From assembly GCA_934503275.1 (NCBI GenBank), contig CAKSVD010000027.1, forward strand, positions 1 to 19,320: DNA of 19,320 nucleotides, read 5' to 3'. Under the pieces are notes generated by a model. The model did not search any database. It saw nothing but the letters and a program-made list of their open reading frames with translations, and was not told where the DNA came from. The stretch comes from an uncultured Faecalibacterium sp. GTDB lineage: Bacteria; Bacillota; Clostridia; Oscillospirales; Ruminococcaceae. The position numbers were made by a program, and so were the translations under genes. This document shows positions 5,157-11,047 of this stretch, one piece after another; positions within the stretch are counted from its first letter, which is position 1; each line of letters opens with the position of its first letter.

Positions 5157-5987
5157 ACGTTTTTCGAGATCATCAAGGCGATCCTGATGGGTATCGTGGA
5201 GGGCATTACCGAGTGGCTGCCCATCTCTTCCACCGGTCACATGATTCTGGTGGAGCAGGTCGTCAAGTTCAATGCCAGTGAAGAGTTCATGTCCATGTTC
5301 CGGGTGGTCATCCAGCTGGGCGCCATTCTGGCCGTGGTGGTGCTGTTCTGGAATAAGCTGTGGCCCTTCGGGCTGCGGCAGGGCAAGGTCATCTCCAAGC
5401 CCAGCGTGTGGAACCTGTGGTTCAAGGTGGTAGCCGCCACCCTGCCGGTGCTGGTCATCAGCCCGCTGGACGACTGGATGGAGGCTCACTTCTATAACTA
5501 CATCACCGTAGCCGCCATGCTGATCCTGTACGGTGTGCTCTTCCTTGTGGTGGAGAACCGCCGCACCACGCCCCGGGTCACAAAGCTGGAACAGATCAGC
5601 TACCGGGACGCGCTGCTCATCGGCGTGTGGCAGTGCCTTGCCATCATCCCCGGTACCTCCCGTTCCGGTGCTACCATCGTGGGCGGTCTGCTGCTGGGTC
5701 TCTCCCGCGCCTGCGTGGCGGAGTTCACCTTCTATCTGGCCATCCCGGTCATGGCGGGTGCATCCCTGCTCAAGGTGATCAAGTTCGCGGTTTCCGGTAT
5801 GGCCATCACCGGCACCGAGATCGCCGTGCTGGTGGTGGGCTGCGTTGTGGCCTTTGCCGTCAGCCTTGCAGCCATCCGCTTCCTGATGGACTACGTCAAA
5901 CGCCACGACTTCAAGTTCTTCGGCATCTACCGCATCGTGCTGGGTGCCATCGTGCTGGCTGTGGCAGCCATCACCGCGCTGGCATAA
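5157..5987 (+). CDS. uppP: Undecaprenyl-diphosphatase (bacitracin-resistance protein), about 276 aa
   Basis: UppP is an integral membrane enzyme that dephosphorylates undecaprenyl pyrophosphate to recycle the lipid carrier for peptidoglycan and other envelope polymers. Both active-site signatures are present: the E/Q-rich motif in GIVEGITEWLPISSTGHM near the N-terminus, and PGTSRSGATI in the middle, followed by the usual hydrophobic helices. The length is normal. The start is a problem: homologues typically begin M-(T/S)-F-F/L-E-I, which here corresponds to ATT 5154 or ACG 5157, eight bases after AGGAGG (5143-5148). ACG could be a one-base change from ATG. The frame can be opened from TTG 5112 (291 aa) or GTG 5136, but neither has a ribosome site and TTG is next to the predicted transcription start. 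The gene is monocistronic, with its own promoter and terminator. Confidence 0.92.
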   Translation, partial: TFFEIIKAILMGIVEGITEWLPISSTGHMILVEQVVKFNASEEFMSMFRVVIQLGAILAVVVLFWNKLWPFGLRQGKVISKPSVWNLWFKVVAATLPVLVISPLDDWMEAHFYNYITVAAMLILYGVLFLVVENRRTTPRVTKLEQISYRDALLIGVWQCLAIIPGTSRSGATIVGGLLLGLSRACVAEFTFYLAIPVMAGASLLKVIKFAVSGMAITGTEIAVLVVGCVVAFAVSLAAIRFLMDYVKRHDFKFFGIYRIVLGAIVLAVAAITALA

Positions 5988-6011
5988 GAGAAGTTGCATA
6001 ATGATAAAACA

Positions 6012-6052
6012 GGGGCTGCTGCACTGAATGCCGTGCAGCAGCCCCTTATTGT
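6012..6052 (+). terminator. Intrinsic terminator of uppP
   Basis: GGGGCTGCTGCAC (6012-6024) pairs perfectly with GTGCAGCAGCCCC (6033-6045), loop TGAATGCC, followed by TTATTGTTGT. It begins 24 bases after the uppP stop. Confidence 0.87.
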
Positions 6053-6084
6053 TGTATGGTGTGCTTCTTTTTTGGCGGGCTGAA

Positions 6085-6110
6085 CCCTCTCCGTCATCGG
6101 TAGCGGCAAG
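6085..6110 (-). repeat. Degenerate GAGGG dual-hairpin repeat copy
   Basis: It begins CCCTCTCCGTCA like the full copy at 6157-6206, and ends GGCAAG like it, but the middle (hairpin B and most of hairpin A) is largely missing. It looks like an internally deleted copy. The 6050-6322 interval holds only this repeat family and short AT-richer linkers; no gene was seen. Confidence 0.5.
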
Positions 6111-6156
6111 GTTTCTCGTTGCTCTTGATACTTTAACCATGGGGCAACGGCGTGCG

Positions 6157-6206
6157 CCCTCTCCGTCACGGCTTACGCCGTGCCACCTCTCCCAAAGGGA
6201 GAGGCA
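6157..6206 (-). repeat. GAGGG dual-hairpin repeat, full copy
   Basis: On the plus strand: tail CCCTCTCCGT, then hairpin B CACGGC-TTAC-GCCGTG (6167-6182), then hairpin A CCTCTCCC-AAA-GGGAGAGG (6186-6204). Both stems are perfect and differ in sequence from the other copies. Confidence 0.8.
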
Positions 6207-6266
6207 AGAGCACTGCCGGAAACTTTCTTGTTATACCTAATGCTTTAGTGATGGGCTTTAAATCTT

Positions 6267-6309
6267 GGCTCCCCCTTTGGGGGAGCTGGCGCGGGAGCGC
6301 CTGAGAGGG
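6267..6309 (+). repeat. GAGGG dual-hairpin repeat, full copy
   Basis: Hairpin A is GCTCCCCC-TTT-GGGGGAGC, hairpin B is GGCGC-GGGA-GCGCC, and the tail is TGAGAGGG. It lies 14 bases beyond the 3' end of the CLC gene, where on the minus strand its hairpins could protect or end that transcript although there is no T-run. Confidence 0.8.
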
Positions 6310-6322
6310 CGAACGCAAACGC

Positions 6323-7600
6323 TTACTCTTCCGCTTTTTTCACCTTTACGCGCCACTTGTGAGACATATACTCCGAGCGCAGCTTGTTGGTGACAAAGGT
6401 CTGGCTGCTGTACAGGCCGTGGTGACCGGAGAGCATATAGCAGATGCCGCAGCCCAGCGCGATAAGCTCCAGCCCGGCGCCGCTGAACAGTTCAAAGCCC
6501 AGCAGGATGGAGGGGATCAGGGCGTTGGTCGCACCGCAGAAGATGGACACAAGTCCCACCGCCGCCGCAAATTCGGCGGGCAGACCCAGCAGCGGGCCGA
6601 CTACGCAGCCGAAGGTAGCGCCCACAAAAAAGCTGGGCACCACCTCGCCGCCCTTGAACCCGCAGGCAAGGGTCAGCGCGGTGAGGAAGATCTTGCACAG
6701 AAAATCCCACGGCAGCGCCTGTCCCTGCTCCACGGCGGCGATGATGACGCTCATGCCCGCGCCGTTATAGCGCCCCACGCCGAAGAGATAGGAAAAGCCG
6801 ATGACCAGCATGCCGCCCGCAAAGACCCGCACCCACGGGTTCGGGAGAAGCTTTGGCACGGTGTGCTCCATGAAGTGGAGGGTGTAGCAGAACAGGCGGG
6901 AGACGGCGGCGCAGGCCACGCCCAGCAGGATGACCAGCAGGGCGGTGCGGACGTTCAGCTCCGGTGCAGTGAGCGCAAAGTGGGTGGGTGCGATGCCAAA
7001 GGCCAGCGAGCAGCCGTAGGCGATGAGGGCGGAGGTAAAGGCCGGGACAAAGGCAGCGGTAAAGGTCAGACCTACATCCTCCACCATCATGGCAAAGCAG
7101 GCCGCCGCCAGCGGGGTGCCGAACAGGGCAGAGAAGAACGCCGCCATGCCGCTGATGGTGGCAGTGCGGCGGTCGTGGTCCGTGAGCCGCAGCAGGGTGC
7201 CAAGGTTCCAGCCGATGCTGCCGCCCATCTGCAAAGCAGCGCCCTCGCGGCCGGCAGAGCCGCCGCACAGGTGGGTGAGCACCGTGCCCAGAAAGATGGC
7301 GGGCACCAGCAGGATGCTGACCGGCTCGCCGCTTTGCACGGCGCGCAGAACATTGTTGGTGCCCACGCCCTCGCACTTGGTCACCTTATAAAGGGCAGTG
7401 ATGAGCAGACCTGCCACGGGCAAAAGGAACAGCAGCCAGGGCTGCGCGGCACGCAGTTCTGTTGCGTGCTCGACGGCAAGGTGGAACAAGGTGCCCAGAA
7501 ATCCACAGAGCAGACCCATGGGGACCGCCAGAAGAAACCATTGCAGCGCCACCCGCAGGGCGGCTTCGGCTTCGTGCCGGAATGTATCAAAATCGTTCAT
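6323..7600 (-). CDS. CLC-family anion transporter, possible fluoride/proton antiporter, 425 aa
   Basis: A polytopic CLC protein. The gating-glutamate segment GGSAGREGAALQMGG (E119) is clear. The first filter segment, GSGIP in chloride CLCs, is here EGVGTNNV, and the third is KGGEVVPSFF rather than the GxFxP of E. coli ClcA. Asn replacing the filter Ser, and a GGEV-P segment, are features I associate with the CLC-F branch that exports fluoride. The protein lacks cytosolic CBS domains, as CLC-F proteins do. The start ATG 7600 has AGGAG eight bases upstream on the minus strand; the frame could extend 20 codons further but without a ribosome site. It has its own promoter (7679-7651) and a short leader with a hairpin. 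No fluoride riboswitch is visible there. The CLC family call is firm; the fluoride assignment is inference. Confidence 0.9.
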   Translation of the reverse strand: MNDFDTFRHEAEAALRVALQWFLLAVPMGLLCGFLGTLFHLAVEHATELRAAQPWLLFLLPVAGLLITALYKVTKCEGVGTNNVLRAVQSGEPVSILLVPAIFLGTVLTHLCGGSAGREGAALQMGGSIGWNLGTLLRLTDHDRRTATISGMAAFFSALFGTPLAAACFAMMVEDVGLTFTAAFVPAFTSALIAYGCSLAFGIAPTHFALTAPELNVRTALLVILLGVACAAVSRLFCYTLHFMEHTVPKLLPNPWVRVFAGGMLVIGFSYLFGVGRYNGAGMSVIIAAVEQGQALPWDFLCKIFLTALTLACGFKGGEVVPSFFVGATFGCVVGPLLGLPAEFAAAVGLVSIFCGATNALIPSILLGFELFSGAGLELIALGCGICYMLSGHHGLYSSQTFVTNKLRSEYMSHKWRVKVKKAEE

Positions 7601-7627
7601 AGAAAGTACTCCTGTAGATTGACATCC

Positions 7628-7644
7628 GTTCCGTTTTTCGGAAC
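7628..7644 (-). other. Hairpin at the predicted 5' end of the CLC transcript
   Basis: GTTCCG and CGGAAC (7628-7633, 7639-7644) pair around five A residues on the minus strand. The predicted transcription start (about 7644) coincides with the first base of the stem, so the mRNA would begin in a hairpin. It may be a stabiliser or a DNA operator dyad. Confidence 0.5.
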
Positions 7645-7650
7645 CGATAT

Positions 7651-7679
7651 AAGATAACACCGCAGGGCAGGGCTGTCAA
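7651..7679 (-). promoter_or_regulatory. Promoter of the CLC gene
   Basis: On the minus strand TTGACA (7679-7674), a 17-bp spacer and TATCTT (7656-7651). The leader to ATG 7600 is about 44 bases. Confidence 0.8.
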
Positions 7680-7720
7680 CCCCAAAATGGGCAGAGAAAA
7701 ACGGCACTGCTCATTTTCTG

Positions 7721-7750
7721 TTTACACCGCTTGTCCGGGTGTGCTATACT
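7721..7750 (+). promoter_or_regulatory. Promoter of the DUF362/ferredoxin gene
   Basis: TTTACA (7721-7726), an 18-bp spacer and TATACT (7745-7750) with an extended TGC ahead of the -10. The predicted start near 7757 lies at the edge of the palindromic element, so the leader of about 228 bases consists mostly of that element. Confidence 0.75.
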
Positions 7751-7752
7751 GA

Positions 7753-7926
7753 AGGCAGTACCGCACAATTCCCGCCTGACGGCTCAAGCACCGTTCCGGC
7801 GGCTGCGGCACGGCATCTGCGTTGCCAAAATGCTCGATAATACACAAAGTATTATCTGCGCTTTTGGCTTAGCATCTGCCGCACCTCGCTCGCCGTATCG
7901 GCACTTGGAATCATGCGGTATTGCCT
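7753..7926. mobile_element. Palindromic MITE-like element forming the leader of the DUF362 gene
   Basis: The ends AGGCAGTACCGCA (7753-7765) and TGCGGTATTGCCT (7914-7926) are inverted repeats with one mismatch. Within them, TA dinucleotides (7759-7760 and 7919-7920) flank CCGCA..ATTCC and its inverse, as for a TA-targeting element of 158 bp. Further inward TGCGGCA and GCCAAAA recur in inverse order on both arms, and the centre is a perfect hairpin GATAATAC-ACAAA-GTATTATC (7836-7856). The whole block can fold as one long imperfect hairpin. It has no credible ORF. It lies between a promoter and a ribosome site, so it may instead be, or have become, a regulatory leader. Confidence 0.6.
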
Positions 7927-7984
7927 GAACAAAAGAGAGACTGCGCGGCAGACGCCGCCGGAAGGATATGGGAGGAAAAACACC

Positions 7985-9109
7985 ATGGAAGCATCCAAAG
8001 TTTACTATACGGATTTCCGCTGTCCGGTGGGCACCAGCCTGCTGGAAAAGCTGCGCCGGGTGTGCATTGCCGCCGGCATCAAGGACATCGACATGGACGG
8101 CCGGTTCGTGGCCATCAAGATGCACTTTGGCGAGCTGGGCAATCTGGCCTTTCTGCGCCCCAACTACGCCAAGGTGGTGGCAGACCTGTGCAAGGAGCAG
8201 GGCGGTATGCCCTTTCTGACCGACTGCAACACCCTGTACCCGGGCAGCCGCAAGAATGCGCTGGAGCACCTGAACTGTGCCCAGCTGAACGGCTTTTGGC
8301 CCATGACCACCGGCTGTCAGGTGATCATTGGTGACGGTCTGCGCGGCACGGATGAGGTGGAAGTGCCGGTGCCCGGCGGCGAGTATTGCAAGACCGCCAA
8401 GATCGGCCGCGCCATCATGGATGCGGACGTGTTCATCAGCCTGAACCATTTCAAGGGACACGAGGCTACCGGCTTCGGCGGTGCGCTCAAGAACATCGGT
8501 ATGGGCTGCGGTTCCCGCGCGGGCAAGATGGAGCAGCACGCTGCCGGCAAGCCCGCCGTGCAGGAGGGCCTGTGCCGCGGCTGCCACCGCTGCGCCAAGG
8601 AGTGCGGCTCGGACGCCATTACTTACAATGCCGAAAACAAGGCTGTCATTGATTACGACAAGTGCAAGGGCTGCGGCCGCTGCATCGGCGCCTGCAGCTT
8701 TGACGCCATCTATTCCCCCAACGACTGCGCCAACGAGCTGCTGGACCGCAAGATGGCGGAGTACGCCGCCGCAGTCTGCGCAGGCCGCCCCTGCTTCCAC
8801 ATTTCTCTGGTGCAGGACATCAGCCCCAACTGCGACTGCCACGGCGAGAACGATGCGCCCATCCTGCCGGATATCGGCATTTTTGCATCCTTTGACCCTG
8901 TGGCGCTGGACCAGGCTTGCGTGGACGCCTGCCTGAACGCCGCCCCGCTGCCCAACAGCCAGCTGAGCACAAACCTTGCAAAGCCGGGCTGGAACTGCTA
9001 CCACGACAATTTCAAGGACTCCAACCCCAACATCGAGTGGAAGGCCACGCTGGAGCAGGCTGAGAAGATCGGCATGGGCACCCGCCAGTATGTGCTGAAA
9101 AAGGTATAA
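7985..9109 (+). CDS. DUF362 protein with two 4Fe-4S ferredoxin clusters, 374 aa
   Basis: The N-terminal part (about 1-185) has the DUF362 pattern: VAIKMHFGELGN, HFKGHEATGFGGALKNIGMGCGSR and a later FASFDPVALDQACVD. Inserted in it is a bacterial ferredoxin module with two CxxCxxCxxxC motifs: C197/200/203/207 and C227/230/233/237, each followed by the usual DAI. It should therefore bind two [4Fe-4S] clusters and take part in an anaerobic electron-transfer reaction in the cytoplasm (no signal peptide seen); the substrate of DUF362 proteins is not established. The start ATG 7985 is nine bases after GGAGG (7971-7975); the 24 upstream in-frame codons run into the palindromic element and are not credible. 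It is monocistronic, with its own promoter and terminator, divergent from the CLC gene. Confidence 0.9.
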   Translation: MEASKVYYTDFRCPVGTSLLEKLRRVCIAAGIKDIDMDGRFVAIKMHFGELGNLAFLRPNYAKVVADLCKEQGGMPFLTDCNTLYPGSRKNALEHLNCAQLNGFWPMTTGCQVIIGDGLRGTDEVEVPVPGGEYCKTAKIGRAIMDADVFISLNHFKGHEATGFGGALKNIGMGCGSRAGKMEQHAAGKPAVQEGLCRGCHRCAKECGSDAITYNAENKAVIDYDKCKGCGRCIGACSFDAIYSPNDCANELLDRKMAEYAAAVCAGRPCFHISLVQDISPNCDCHGENDAPILPDIGIFASFDPVALDQACVDACLNAAPLPNSQLSTNLAKPGWNCYHDNFKDSNPNIEWKATLEQAEKIGMGTRQYVLKKV

Positions 9110-9115
9110 CGACAA

Positions 9116-9149
9116 AATGGGGCGCTGACCGTGTGGTCAGCGCCCCATT
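9116..9149. terminator. Terminator between the DUF362 and lipoprotein genes
   Basis: AATGGGGCGCTGACC (9116-9130) pairs perfectly with GGTCAGCGCCCCATT (9135-9149), loop GTGT. On the minus strand it runs into TTTTGTCG, and on the plus strand into TTGCGCTTTC. It probably serves both convergent genes. Confidence 0.85.
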
Positions 9150-9173
9150 GCGCTTTCAAGTTTAAGGTTGGGT

Positions 9174-9791
9174 TTAAGCTTCGCCGTTTGTCTCCGGCAC
9201 AATGCCGTCCAGCACGGTCTGCAGCGCCTGCCAGTTTTTCAGGGTGCAGCCGGGCAGGGTGTCAGCGTCCAGCCCTGCGTCCGCAATGCGTTCGGTCATG
9301 CTGTCCTTGTCGCTGAGCAGGTCCAGCGCGGCGTCCTTGATCATCGGCCATGCCTCGGCAAAGCCCTCCTGCTCGTTGTCGGTCAGGTTGTCGTACCAGC
9401 TGTAAAAGGCCTCCTGAATGGCCTCCGGGGAGCGGCTGGACATCCGTGCGTCCTCGGCCCATTGCAGCAGCGATGCCGCCGCGATGACCGATTTCAAGGA
9501 GCAGCCGGATACCCCGGGCCCCCAGCCCAGACAGGGCGCAAAGGCGTTGGAGGTGCCGGTGATGGAGAACACCGAGTTCTCGTCGAAGTTGCCGGGGTTC
9601 AGTTCTCCGGTGTTGGCCTCTGTGGTGGAAGAGGGCAGCTCACTGCTGCCGGAAGCGGATGCGCTGTCCGAGGCGGGCGCAGCGCTGGATGCGGGGCTGC
9701 TGTCGGCAGAGCCGTTGCAGGCTGCCAGCAGGCAGCCCAGTAAAGCGGCGCACAGCAGCAGCGCAAGGGAGCGGATATATTTCGATCTCAT
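9174..9791 (-). CDS. Secreted lipoprotein of unknown function, 205 aa
   Basis: The N-terminus is a type II signal peptide: charged MRSKYIR, a leucine/alanine core and lipobox LLAAC with C25 as the lipidated residue. A low-complexity Ser/Ala/Asp/Glu linker (about 26-65) then acts as a spacer from the membrane. The remaining folded part (about 70-205) contains FSITGTSNAFAPCLGWGPGVSGCSLKSVIAAASLLQW in two neighbouring stretches, with two cysteines that could pair, and an acidic, tryptophan-containing helix-rich region. I do not recognise a family. It may be an extracellular binding or envelope protein. GGAGG precedes ATG 9791, and a consensus promoter and a leader hairpin lie upstream. It is divergent from the licT operon, but nothing in the sequence ties it to sugar use. 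Confidence 0.85.
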   Translation of the reverse strand: MRSKYIRSLALLLCAALLGCLLAACNGSADSSPASSAAPASDSASASGSSELPSSTTEANTGELNPGNFDENSVFSITGTSNAFAPCLGWGPGVSGCSLKSVIAAASLLQWAEDARMSSRSPEAIQEAFYSWYDNLTDNEQEGFAEAWPMIKDAALDLLSDKDSMTERIADAGLDADTLPGCTLKNWQALQTVLDGIVPETNGEA

Positions 9792-9813
9792 AAGAAAAAC
9801 CTCCGTAAACGGT

Positions 9814-9834
9814 GCTCCGGCAAGCCGCCGGAGC
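9814..9834 (-). other. Leader hairpin of the lipoprotein gene
   Basis: GCTCCGGC (9814-9821) and GCCGGAGC (9827-9834) pair perfectly around a 5-base loop, within the 57-base leader between the promoter and the ribosome site. Confidence 0.5.
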
Positions 9835-9854
9835 GAAGCGGGATCTACACTCTA

Positions 9855-9883
9855 AGTATACGTTCTGCGCACGGCGTTGTCAA
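9855..9883 (-). promoter_or_regulatory. Promoter of the lipoprotein gene
   Basis: On the minus strand TTGACA (9883-9878), a 17-bp spacer and TATACT (9860-9855). The start of transcription is expected near 9848. Confidence 0.88.
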
Positions 9884-9964
9884 TCGTTCTGCGCAGGACG
9901 AATTTCAAGCAGACCTGTGCAGGATATACAAAAATGCGGCTTAAATTTCGGGCAGTTCAACGCA

Positions 9965-9993
9965 TTGACATTTTCCGCGCTGGCTCGTATAAT
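9965..9993 (+). promoter_or_regulatory. Promoter of the licT-PTS-GH4 operon
   Basis: TTGACA (9965-9970), a 17-bp spacer and TATAAT (9988-9993) are a perfect consensus. Such a strong promoter fits a gene set controlled after initiation by antitermination. Transcription should start near 10000. Confidence 0.92.
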
Positions 9994-10018
9994 CAAAGCA
10001 GACAAGTGAATTTATCAG

Positions 10019-10047
10019 TGCGTGTAACTGTTCGATCAGGCATGAGC
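10019..10047 (+). promoter_or_regulatory. RAT-like antiterminator RNA site of LicT
   Basis: The segment GCGTGTAACTG-TTCGAT-CAGGCATGAGC resembles the ribonucleic antiterminator recognised by BglG/LicT/SacY proteins, which has the pattern GTTACTG...CAGGCA. Its 3' part (10038-10047) is shared with the 5' arm of the terminator that follows, so the two structures are mutually exclusive. Confidence 0.8.
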
Positions 10048-10102
10048 ATCAGAGGGAAGGCGGCATGGCATCCCTTTGGTTCTTGTGCCCTTTTTCTTTT
10101 TT
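10038..10102 (+). terminator. Leader terminator (attenuator) upstream of licT
   Basis: The 5' arm 10038-10057 (AGGCATGAGC...AGAGGGA) pairs with 10071-10091 (TCCCTTTGG...TGCCCT) through Watson-Crick and several G-U pairs, with one mismatch and one bulge. It is followed by TTTTTCTTTTTT. It overlaps the RAT-like site. Default termination and LicT-dependent read-through are expected. Confidence 0.78.
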
Positions 10103-10140
10103 CAATAAAAGCTGCGGCATGGAAGCGGAGGAGCACGGCG

Positions 10141-10959
10141 ATGCAGGCTGTAAAGGTATTCAATAACAATGCGGTGTCGGTGGTCATGCCGGACGGCAGG
10201 GAAGCCATTCTCGTGGGCAACGGGCTTGGGTTTGGCCGCCGCCCGGGGGACGTGATCGACAAAAACCGCGTTTCCAAGGTGTACTATGTGCAGAACGAAT
10301 TGCAGACCAAGTTCCTCAAGATGCTGGATAACGTCACCCCGCAGGTGATGCAGGCCGCCGAGCGCATCTCGCTGGCAGCAGAGGAGCAGGGCATCCTGCT
10401 CAGCAGCAAAAGCACCATCTCGCTGGTGGATCACATCAGCTTTGCGCTGGAACGCGTGGAAAAGGGCACCTTTCTGCCCAACCTCATGCTCTCGGAGACC
10501 CGGATGCTGTACCCGAAGGAGTACGCGGTGGGGCAAAGGGCGCTGGAACTTGTCCGGCAGTTCTGCGGCGTACAGCTGCCGGAGGACGAAGCGGGCTACA
10601 TTGCCCTGCATCTGGTAGCCGGTACGGCGGACGGCGCGCTGGCCTACGATACCGTAAAGTTCGTCAAGGCGGTCAAGGAGATCATCTGCGATACTTATCA
10701 CTGCACCTTTGAGGAAGAAAGCCTTGAGGCCACCCGCCTGACCGTGCACCTCAAGTTTCTGGCGGCGCGCATCCTGCGCCACACCCCGTGGCAGGACGCC
10801 GGGCTGGAATCCATGTACACAGTGCTTTTGCAGCGCGACAGCCGCAACGAGGTGTGCTTGCAGCGCATCAATGCCTATCTGCGGCAGGAATTTGAGTACG
10901 AACTGGATCATCAGGAGCAGGTCTATCTGCTCATCCACCTGACCAAGATCGTTGGTTAA
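10141..10959 (+). CDS. licT: BglG/LicT-family transcription antiterminator, 272 aa
   Basis: An RNA-binding co-antiterminator domain (about 1-55: MQAVKVFNNNAVSVVMPDG, then GNGLGFGRRPGDVID) is followed by two PTS regulation domains. The phosphorylation histidines are in place: H98 (LVDHISFAL) and H157 (YIALHLV) in PRD1, H203 (RLTVHLKFLAAR) and H266 (YLLIHLTKI) in PRD2. In the known family, EII phosphorylates PRD1 to inactivate and HPr phosphorylates PRD2 to activate; the active dimer binds a RAT hairpin and prevents termination. Here a RAT-like site overlaps a terminator in the gene's own leader, so it probably controls itself and the PTS/GH4 genes downstream. ATG 10141 follows GGAGGAG; the 88 in-frame codons upstream are leader RNA. 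The inducer is likely an alpha-glucoside, judging from its neighbours. Confidence 0.93.
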   Translation: MQAVKVFNNNAVSVVMPDGREAILVGNGLGFGRRPGDVIDKNRVSKVYYVQNELQTKFLKMLDNVTPQVMQAAERISLAAEEQGILLSSKSTISLVDHISFALERVEKGTFLPNLMLSETRMLYPKEYAVGQRALELVRQFCGVQLPEDEAGYIALHLVAGTADGALAYDTVKFVKAVKEIICDTYHCTFEEESLEATRLTVHLKFLAARILRHTPWQDAGLESMYTVLLQRDSRNEVCLQRINAYLRQEFEYELDHQEQVYLLIHLTKIVG

Positions 10960-11047
10960 AATGTTTCAACAGGGCGTCCGGAAGCCCTGCAGAATAGAAA
11001 TCATCCCCCCAAAAACAGTCAAGTCAAAAAGTGAGGAGTATTACACG

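Noticed and set aside
4376..6310. CRISPR array made of the repeated palindromes
   Set aside because: The copies are irregularly spaced, in both orientations and divergent in stem sequence; no spacers or cas genes are present.
6359..7657. 432-aa plus-strand frame opposite the CLC gene, and the similar 443-aa minus-strand frame at 7784-9115
   Set aside because: Both are antisense shadows of proteins with clear family motifs, and their composition is biased.
7601..7760. Fluoride (crcB) riboswitch upstream of the CLC gene
   Set aside because: I looked for the GGNNATGG...GTTC and CTGATGACTCC-like segments and found neither; the predicted leader is too short.
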